Positions 17,401-23,468 of a stretch of 32,112 nucleotides of DNA are shown in pieces. Each line of letters opens with the position of its first letter. Positions within the stretch are counted from its first letter, which is position 1. The translations under genes and the position numbers were made by a program. Origin of the DNA: an uncultured Christensenellaceae bacterium (lineage in GTDB: Bacteria > Bacillota > Clostridia > Christensenellales > Pumilibacteraceae); NCBI GenBank assembly GCA_910587455.1, contig CAJULK010000017.1, positions 1-32,112 of the forward strand, in the 5' to 3' direction. The notes beneath the pieces were generated by a model. The model made no database searches, was not told where the DNA came from, and saw only the letters and a list, made by a program, of their open reading frames with translations.

Positions 17401-17434
17401 TTTCGAATTTTCTATAAATTTTCACGATTCGAAA
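17401..17434. repeat. Inverted repeat upstream of the operon promoter
   Basis: TTTCGAAT (17401-17408) and ATTCGAAA (17427-17434) are exact inverted copies 18 nt apart. They lie 50-83 bp upstream of the -35 box of the MoxR/VWA operon and downstream of the glycosyltransferase gene. The spacing would suit binding of a dimeric regulator, but a weak RNA hairpin at the end of the glycosyltransferase transcript is also possible. Confidence 0.4.
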
Positions 17435-17513
17435 GGAGTTAAGCTAAATTATTCTTTATAAAAAGATCGCCGATCGGTTCGGGGTTTATACGATTTCGAC
17501 CGCGCGAACGCGA

Positions 17514-18773
17514 TCACACCGTTATTTCCGTCAGTTCGGGCATGCCGATATCGTTCGACACCTGCGCTTCCGACTGCGCGCAACCAACTTCCTCCGCGGC
17601 GACCGCGGTCGCGCCGCTCATCCTCGAATTGAAATCGTTGAGCACGTATTCCACTATTTCGTCGGTAGTATGCGGATTGACGGTTTTGCGCTGATTGTTC
17701 ACCATCGTCTGCGCATATTCCGCGTCGGACAGCACGCGCCGCGCGGCTTTAACCGCTTTGCCGAGTGTTTTGCAATATACCGCCATTCCGTGATTTACGA
17801 AATACCGTTTATTGTACGTTTCGCAGCCCGGGATCGCCTTGAGCAGCACGAGCGGAATCCCCGCGACGGCGACTTCGGTACACGAAAGTCCGCCGGGCTT
17901 GCCCATGGCGAGATCGGCGGCTTTCGTATAAAGATAAATGTCCGGAGTAAATTCGAGCGGCGTTATCTTTCCGCCTTTTCCGACCGCTTTTTCTATCTTG
18001 TTTTTGAGTTTTATATTCCTGCCCGTAAATACATACACGGCGTATCCGTCGTCAAGCGCTTTATCGAGTTTTTTGCACAACTGCTTTATCTTGCCGCAGC
18101 CCGCACCGCCCGTAGATACGACTATGACCTTTTTATCCTTGTCTATCCCCAGCTTTTCGCGCGCTTCTTCCTTTGTTATTCCGCCGCCGAACTTGGGACT
18201 TACGGGAATACCTATAGTATGGATCTTTTCGTCGGGTATCATCTTTTTTACGAGCATGCCACGCGTGCCGTCATCGGGAACGAAGTACGCGTCGAGCGCG
18301 GTGCCGCGGTAAAACGGTATCGCAGTATAATCCGTAATAACGCCGTAGCACGGCAAGTCGGGCGCAAACTGCTTGCGTATCGCAGTCACCGAATGCATGG
18401 AAAACAAGTGCGTACATATGACGCAGTTGTACTCGCCGTCTTTAAGATATTTATAAACCTTGTCGGCGTAACTTTTATGATATGCGTATATGGGCGACGG
18501 CAGTCTTGTGCTGTCGTACGCCGCGCCTATCTTGTACGCAAGCCCGAACATCCACGGCGCACCGCGCACGATCTGTCCGTAGCCGTTTGTAATAAATCCA
18601 TGCGAACGCTTGCTCTTAAACGACACCGAGTCAACAAGCTCACATTCGATATTCTTTTCACGCAAAACTTCGGCAATGGCGCGCGCCGCGCTGTTGTGCC
18701 CCTCGCCCGTTCCGACCGAAAGCAACAGCACTTTCGCGCACGTATCGTTTCGCATGTTTGTTTCCGCCGGCAT
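17514..18773 (-). CDS. UgtP/MGDG-synthase-like glycosyltransferase (GT28)
   Basis: This 419-aa protein (from the chosen start) is similar to diacylglycerol glycosyltransferases, which add sugar from a UDP-sugar to diacylglycerol and make membrane glycolipids and lipoteichoic acid anchors. The N-terminal MGDG-synthase domain has the signature GTGEGHNSAA (21-30). The C-terminal half has a GT-B nucleotide-sugar region, with VVSTGGAGCGKIKQL and the late motif GKPGGLSCTEVAVAGIPLVL. There is no signal peptide, as expected for a peripheral membrane enzyme. Two longer or shorter starts exist. The ATG at 18839 lies inside the leader hairpin and has no ribosome site. The ATG at 18773 has GGAGG 13 nt upstream. 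The ATG at 18755 is a third option. It has its own promoter and seems monocistronic. The exact acceptor and sugar are not determined. Confidence 0.85.
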   Translation of the reverse strand: MPAETNMRNDTCAKVLLLSVGTGEGHNSAARAIAEVLREKNIECELVDSVSFKSKRSHGFITNGYGQIVRGAPWMFGLAYKIGAAYDSTRLPSPIYAYHKSYADKVYKYLKDGEYNCVICTHLFSMHSVTAIRKQFAPDLPCYGVITDYTAIPFYRGTALDAYFVPDDGTRGMLVKKMIPDEKIHTIGIPVSPKFGGGITKEEAREKLGIDKDKKVIVVSTGGAGCGKIKQLCKKLDKALDDGYAVYVFTGRNIKLKNKIEKAVGKGGKITPLEFTPDIYLYTKAADLAMGKPGGLSCTEVAVAGIPLVLLKAIPGCETYNKRYFVNHGMAVYCKTLGKAVKAARRVLSDAEYAQTMVNNQRKTVNPHTTDEIVEYVLNDFNSRMSGATAVAAEEVGCAQSEAQVSNDIGMPELTEITV

Positions 18774-18830
18774 TTTTCCGGTCAAGCCTCCAAATACGAC
18801 TGTCGCCGTCACTTCGGCAACGCTATCGGT

Positions 18831-18868
18831 AATGCGCATGTGCGATAACGCAAACGCTCGCGCGCATT
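18831..18868 (-). other. Hairpin at the 5' end of the glycosyltransferase leader
   Basis: AATGCGC (18831-18837) pairs exactly with GCGCATT (18862-18868). Inside it TGCG/CGCA (18841-18844 with 18849-18852) forms a nested stem with a 4-nt loop. The predicted transcription start (about 18868) coincides with the outer edge, so the mRNA would begin in a hairpin. This may protect the 5' end or act in regulation. Confidence 0.5.
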
Positions 18869-18874
18869 AAAATA

Positions 18875-18903
18875 ATTCTACCATGTTTAACGTGCAAAGT
18901 CAA
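18875..18903 (-). promoter_or_regulatory. SigA promoter of the glycosyltransferase gene
   Basis: On the minus strand TTGACT (18903-18898) is followed by a 17-nt spacer and TAGAAT (18880-18875), with an extended TG one base upstream of the -10. The predicted start lies about 95 nt before the preferred ATG. Confidence 0.8.
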
Positions 18904-18975
18904 CGCAAATGCCGTTTATATACATTAAAATTTGATTAGACCTTTTTTCGCGATTTTCTTCGTCACACAAATAAT

Positions 18976-19006
18976 ATGCCGCATAATCGTATCGACTATG
19001 CAGCAT
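18976..19006 (-). terminator. Possible terminator after parA
   Basis: A 10-bp stem pairs ATGCCGCATA (18976-18985) with TATGCAGCAT (18997-19006), with one mismatch that becomes G-U on the minus strand and an 11-nt loop. Only a short AT-rich stretch (ATTATTTG) follows, so intrinsic termination would be weak. It is the best candidate between the parA stop and the next promoter. Confidence 0.45.
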
Positions 19007-19034
19007 TTGCTCGGTGATTCCGTTTGTTCGCGTT

Positions 19035-19850
19035 TTACTGTATCTTGCGTTTGAGCGCAGAAAGATTCTTTATGGGCGTGAATGTGTCGCGGTTGCGGTT
19101 GAGCATCTCTTCGGCAAGATTCTTGTACGCTATGCCGCCCGCAGACGTCGGATCGAATTGCGATATCGGCATGCCGAACGACGGCGCTTCCGCAAGCCTG
19201 ACGCTGCGCGGTATGCGCGTCGAAAACGCTTTCTTGCCGAAATAGTGCGTGATTTCTTCCGCTACCGAATTAACGAGATTAGTTCGCGCATTGAACATCG
19301 TTACGACGACGCCCTCTATATCGAGCGTCGGGTTGAGTATCTTTTTCGCCAGCTTTATCGTGTTCATAAGCTGACTCAACCCTTCGAGCGCAAAGTATTC
19401 GCCCTGCATGGGCACGAGTATCGAATCGGCGGCGGTAAGCGCGTTGAGAGTAAGCAAACCTATCGACGGCGGACAATCTATAAATATGTAGTCGTAATCG
19501 TTCTTTACGGGTGAGATCGCGCGCTTGAGCGAGCTTTCGCGCCTGTCGAGACTGACAAGCTCCGCTTCCGCGCCCGCAAGATCTATGTTCGACGGAATAA
19601 TGTCAAGCCCGTCCACGCATGTCGGCACGATCGCTTCTTTGGCGGTGCAGTCGCCTATTATAAGCCCGTACACCGAGTTTTTGACTTTGTGCTTTTCTAT
19701 ACCCAAGCCGCTCGACGCGTTTCCCTGCGGATCGTTGTCTATCACAAGCACGCGCTTGCCGAACGCCGCAAAGTATGCCGCGAGATTGACGCATGTCGTC
19801 GTTTTTCCGACGCCGCCCTTTTGATTCGCTATCGCTACCGTTTTAGCCAT
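19035..19850 (-). CDS. ParA/Soj-family ATPase
   Basis: This 271-aa protein is a full-length ParA/Soj ATPase. It has deviant Walker A KGGVGKTT (11-18), A' motif VLVIDNDPQGN (34-44), Walker B YIFIDCPPS (121-129) and a C-terminal block with RIPRSVRLAEAPSFG. Such proteins form ATP-dependent dimers on DNA and help segregate chromosomes or plasmids together with ParB bound at parS. No ParB gene is present on either side, and I saw no obvious parS cluster. The gene is last in an operon, 18 nt after the acyltransferase gene. AAAGGA lies about 13 nt before the ATG. It may be an orphan ParA placing some other cargo, or the chromosomal Soj separated from its partner. Confidence 0.9.
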   Translation of the reverse strand: MAKTVAIANQKGGVGKTTTCVNLAAYFAAFGKRVLVIDNDPQGNASSGLGIEKHKVKNSVYGLIIGDCTAKEAIVPTCVDGLDIIPSNIDLAGAEAELVSLDRRESSLKRAISPVKNDYDYIFIDCPPSIGLLTLNALTAADSILVPMQGEYFALEGLSQLMNTIKLAKKILNPTLDIEGVVVTMFNARTNLVNSVAEEITHYFGKKAFSTRIPRSVRLAEAPSFGMPISQFDPTSAGGIAYKNLAEEMLNRNRDTFTPIKNLSALKRKIQ

Positions 19851-19868
19851 ACTGTTCTCATTTGTCCT

Positions 19869-20951
19869 TTAACCGTTATTTTGTGTCTGCGCGTCGGCTG
19901 TCGCCGTCGCTTCCGAACGCGCCGAAACGTTTTCGGCGTCGCCGTTTTCTTTATTGCCGTATTCGTGCGGACTCTTCGCCTCGACCGACACGTTTTCCTC
20001 CGCACAGTCCGCCGTTGCCGCGACTTCGGCTTCGGCAAGCCCGCCGTCGAAGTTCGGCTCGTATTCGAGCGGCATGCCGTAAAAATCCTCGTACATCTGC
20101 GCGATCGCCGCTTCCGTTCGCGCGCGCAGATCGGTCGCTCTGAGCCGCGGAGCAAGAGACTTGTCCGCATATATGGGCTCGCCGATGCGAATCGTGACCT
20201 TGGGCATATGCAAAAGTTTTCTCAGCCCACGAGCCTTTCCGAAACAATAATGCATCGGCACTATCGGGATATCGAGCTTGTCCGCATACACGAACGCGCC
20301 GTCCTTTAACGGTCGAGGCTTTTTGTAGTGCGGCCACATCGCCTGCTCGGCATACATATGTATCGCGGACTTCTTCCGTGCCGCAAACGCCAACGCATCC
20401 GAAAATGCGCGGGTGCCGTTAAAGGATACGGGAAGCGGAAGCTCGCACGCGCCTTTAAGCAAAAACCCGCCGAGATTGCGCTTGCAGTTGTACGGCGCAA
20501 CGACTATGTATCTTCTTCGTCCCAATAGCGAACGCATCGTCAGCAGCGGATCGAGATATCCTATGTGATTGGATACGGTTATGCACGCGCCTATGCCTTT
20601 GAGTTTTTTCGCGTCCTTTACCCGCCAAACGCCGTAGCCTATCCCGCCGCCTAATATTCCGCACAGTTTGGCGACGCCGCGGGCAAAAGCGTGCCACATG
20701 ATCCAAAACGGATTCTTATGCCTGTATTTGAACCGACCGTCCGTTCTCGCACTGCCATTTTCGCTGTACGGCACGACAGGCACGTCGAACAGTCTGCGGC
20801 GCTCGAGCTCGGTCATGAACAACCTAAACACGCGTTTGGTCATTTTGCCGTCACGCTCTATTTCGCCGAGCATTTTATAATAAAGCTCTTGCGGAACGGC
20901 GTTTTTTTCGACCAGAGTCGCGAGCCACTTTTTATATTTTTTCGTCCTCAT
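19869..20951 (-). CDS. PlsC-type 1-acylglycerol-3-phosphate acyltransferase
   Basis: This 360-aa protein has the acyltransferase HX4D motif in SNHIGYLDPL (His129, Asp134) and the second conserved block EQAMWP (202-207). These are typical of LPLAT/PlsC enzymes, which convert lysophosphatidate to phosphatidate at the inner face of the membrane. A hydrophobic segment at about 84-109 may anchor it. Relative to usual PlsC (about 200-250 aa) it has about 80 extra N-terminal residues and a low-complexity C-terminal tail (about 295-360) rich in Ala, Glu and Asn. The start at 20951 has only a weak ribosome site; an ATG 26 codons downstream is possible. It sits 19 nt after the GH78-like gene and 18 nt before parA. 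Confidence 0.88.
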   Translation of the reverse strand: MRTKKYKKWLATLVEKNAVPQELYYKMLGEIERDGKMTKRVFRLFMTELERRRLFDVPVVPYSENGSARTDGRFKYRHKNPFWIMWHAFARGVAKLCGILGGGIGYGVWRVKDAKKLKGIGACITVSNHIGYLDPLLTMRSLLGRRRYIVVAPYNCKRNLGGFLLKGACELPLPVSFNGTRAFSDALAFAARKKSAIHMYAEQAMWPHYKKPRPLKDGAFVYADKLDIPIVPMHYCFGKARGLRKLLHMPKVTIRIGEPIYADKSLAPRLRATDLRARTEAAIAQMYEDFYGMPLEYEPNFDGGLAEAEVAATADCAEENVSVEAKSPHEYGNKENGDAENVSARSEATATADAQTQNNG

Positions 20952-20970
20952 TCGGTTCGGCGGTACGGCC

Positions 20971-23139
20971 TCAGATCGCGAATTTGTTCTTGCCCTTATT
21001 GAGCAGGATCGTTCTGCGTTCCGTAGCGCGGTCCACGCACTCCGGCTCTATAACAAGCTCGACTTTTCCGCTCGTGCGGTTATCCACCGTAATATCCACG
21101 CGCGTCGGCGAATATTTGTATCGCACGTCAAGCTCGCCGCTCGCAAGTTCGAGCCGCACGCGCGCGTCCTTCATCGCTCTGAAATCGGGCGTTACGGTTA
21201 TGCGCCTTGAGCCGTCGGATATGTCTATGCCGCAGAAAAGCTGAACGATCTCGAATATGACCGCCGACTGATAACCCTGACACTTGGTGCCGAAGCCGGC
21301 AAAGTCCTCGCCGAGCGTTGTAAACTCGTTTTCCGCCGCCGTCGCATAACGCGCTTCGAACCTGCCGCGCGCAAGATCGCGTCTGCCCAGCTTGCACAGC
21401 GCTTCCAGCACCGCCCACTCCATGTACGGCGAAGCGTTGCAATCGGCGGCAAGAAGCCGCGCAACTTCCGTTTTTCTGTCGTCGGGCACAAGTCCGGCAA
21501 GCACCGCCCAGGCATTGGCGCGGTCGTCATAACCGTCCTCGCGCGAGCTGTATCCTATTCCGTCCCAACGGCTGTCGATATATTCCGCAATGTTCGCCAT
21601 ACGATCGTCGAAAGTTTCGTCGTAATCGTGTTCGGATATCGCCGCACCTATGCCTTTGAGGAATTTGCACGCCGAATAATAAAGTGCGTTTTCTATGATA
21701 ACGTCGTCTATATTGAACAGATTATCGTACCATCTGCGGTTGCCCTCGCGAAGCGCCACGCCGTGCTCGGTCATTTCCCAAAGCATGAGATAGTCGCAAA
21801 GATGTTCGTACTCGGCACGGAAGAATTCGAGATCGTCCGTAAAATTGCGGTACTGTGCAAAAAGTCCGTACTCGGAAAGCGCGATAAGTCCGTGCGCGGG
21901 AATATCCACGGGCACGTTCCCGGGCACGCACGAAAAAAGAACGTCATCCTTGGCATATGCCGTTATGTCGTCTATCGTCTTTTTAACAAGCGCCGTCGCC
22001 CCGTTATACGCAAGATACAGCGCGCGCGCCTCGACCGACGCGTCGCCCAACCACATAGTGCGCTCGCGTTCGGGCGTGTCCATAAGCGTCGAACCCATAC
22101 AGCAATACAACGTGTTGCGCGCCTTTTCGTAGAGCGCGTCCAGCCTGTCGCTGTCCGTTTCCACATCGCCCGTCGGCACGGTGTTGTAGCCGATCTCGCG
22201 ATAGCCGAGTTTGAGCACCTTGACTGTGCGCGGCATGGTGAACACGAGCGAGTTGCCCGTCATGGGCAGGAAGAACTCGAAGATGTTGAGCGTGGGCTTT
22301 GTAGTGTACTCTACGAAATGCGCCGTGTACGTGCTGCCCTCGTCGCCGAAACATCCCTGACACTCGGTGCGGTCGGTAGTGATCGTAATTTTTTCCTGAC
22401 CGTTGCCCGTCACTTCCATGTACGGCGTGACGGTCATTTCGCGCGGAAGGCTTATCGTATACGTGTCGCCGTCGAACTGATCGGTAGAACGCTTGGGTCT
22501 CGAGATGACGGGCTGCGCCGAAAATCTTTCGAGCGGCAGCGGACGAAGCGAAAGCACGCCGTCAACCGTGTCGGGATATTCGGACAGCTCGGTCGCATTT
22601 ACGAAAAGCGACGAATTGAAGGCGGGGTCGAGCAGGTTTTGTATCTGCCCTTCGAGCGAAGCATCGTAAAACACGTTGCGCCCCGCCGAGCAGCAGTTGG
22701 ACGGGCGCGGCGTCTTGTACGCCACGCTCTCGTATACCGTGAACTGACTGTCGCTGAAAATATTAAGGTCGTTACATTCGAATATGAACCCGGCGCGCGC
22801 CGACGGGACAAGATCGCGTCCCGCGCCTTCAGCGCCGAAATATTGACAATAACAAACGATCACGTTATCGCCCTTGACAAGGAACTTGGAAATATCGAAT
22901 TCGTCGTAATACGCTCGGCCCGCACTCCGCGGCATGCCGCCGCACCAAACGACCGCATTGCCGTTGACGTAAAGATAATAATGCGTGTCGCAAGCCGCGC
23001 GGCAAAACGCCCGCGACGGTTTTTCCGTCATAGTAAACTTGCGCCGCATAATCACATATGAAGCGCCGTGCGGCTCGTTAGCCGTCCATATCCATTTAGC
23101 CTTGCCGAAAAGTACGGCGGGTTGTTCGTTCTTGTCCAT
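20971..23139 (-). CDS. GH78-like glycosidase (putative alpha-L-rhamnosidase), no signal peptide
   Basis: This 722-aa protein has an N-terminal jelly-roll region (about 10-140) with YLYVNGNAVVWCGG and YYDEFDISKFL, seen in rhamnosidase N-terminal domains. A central (alpha/alpha)6-barrel (about 330-640) carries MDTPERERTMWLGDA (353-367). This corresponds to the GH78 block that contains the catalytic acid, so Glu357 or Glu359 is the likely residue. A C-terminal beta-domain (about 645-722) completes the fold. GH78 enzymes release terminal L-rhamnose from plant or microbial glycans. No signal peptide is visible, so the substrate is probably an imported oligosaccharide. It is first in an operon with plsC-like and parA genes, an unexpected pairing. 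Substrate specificity is not proven, and other six-barrel glycosidases are possible. Confidence 0.82.
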   Translation of the reverse strand: MDKNEQPAVLFGKAKWIWTANEPHGASYVIMRRKFTMTEKPSRAFCRAACDTHYYLYVNGNAVVWCGGMPRSAGRAYYDEFDISKFLVKGDNVIVCYCQYFGAEGAGRDLVPSARAGFIFECNDLNIFSDSQFTVYESVAYKTPRPSNCCSAGRNVFYDASLEGQIQNLLDPAFNSSLFVNATELSEYPDTVDGVLSLRPLPLERFSAQPVISRPKRSTDQFDGDTYTISLPREMTVTPYMEVTGNGQEKITITTDRTECQGCFGDEGSTYTAHFVEYTTKPTLNIFEFFLPMTGNSLVFTMPRTVKVLKLGYREIGYNTVPTGDVETDSDRLDALYEKARNTLYCCMGSTLMDTPERERTMWLGDASVEARALYLAYNGATALVKKTIDDITAYAKDDVLFSCVPGNVPVDIPAHGLIALSEYGLFAQYRNFTDDLEFFRAEYEHLCDYLMLWEMTEHGVALREGNRRWYDNLFNIDDVIIENALYYSACKFLKGIGAAISEHDYDETFDDRMANIAEYIDSRWDGIGYSSREDGYDDRANAWAVLAGLVPDDRKTEVARLLAADCNASPYMEWAVLEALCKLGRRDLARGRFEARYATAAENEFTTLGEDFAGFGTKCQGYQSAVIFEIVQLFCGIDISDGSRRITVTPDFRAMKDARVRLELASGELDVRYKYSPTRVDITVDNRTSGKVELVIEPECVDRATERRTILLNKGKNKFAI

Positions 23140-23194
23140 AATCTATCTGCCTTATTTGTTTTTAGCGCGCGGATCGACGCATTTGTACAGTTTT

Positions 23195-23223
23195 AGTATA
23201 CCACAATAACGGTATTATTGCAA
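23195..23223 (-). promoter_or_regulatory. SigA promoter of the GH78-plsC-parA operon
   Basis: On the minus strand TTGCAA (23223-23218) is followed by a 17-nt spacer and TATACT (23200-23195), with a TG one base upstream of the -10. The start of transcription should be near 23188, giving a leader of about 50 nt. Confidence 0.8.
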
Positions 23224-23411
23224 CACTTTTTATAAATTCCCGCTCAAAATTATATAACCGCGCGCCCAACCTTCGGTTTTCGTCATTTTCCGCCCCTGCC
23301 CGAATAACCCGTCGGGCTTCATGCCTGATATGCCGAAGGCAAAAAGCGGCTTTCGAGTATAAACACGTTCGCACTTCGTTCATAAACATAAGAGCACCCG
23401 TTCGGCTTGCG
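23224..23411. other. Intergenic stretch without a recognised gene
   Basis: Together with the promoter and terminator beside it, this is the only gap above 300 bp in the window. It contains several short GC-rich palindromes, such as CCCGTCGGG (23309-23317), and an AT-rich part next to the promoter. Small ORFs here have no ribosome site and no recognisable product. I see no known RNA family. Confidence 0.5.
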
Positions 23412-23450
23412 CAAACGAAAACGACGGGCATGCGTTTTGCAAACCCGTCG
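23412..23450 (-). terminator. Rho-independent terminator after the pullulanase gene
   Basis: On the minus strand CGACGGG (23450-23444) pairs with CCCGTCG (23428-23422), closing a loop that can form a further short stem. TTTTCGTTT follows. It lies about 20 nt after the pullulanase stop. Confidence 0.75.
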
Positions 23451-23468
23451 ATTCTATATTATCGTTTT

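Noticed and set aside
23162..23431. An 89-aa minus-strand frame in the gap between the GH78-like and pullulanase genes
   Set aside because: It has no ribosome site, overlaps a terminator and a promoter, and has no recognisable sequence.
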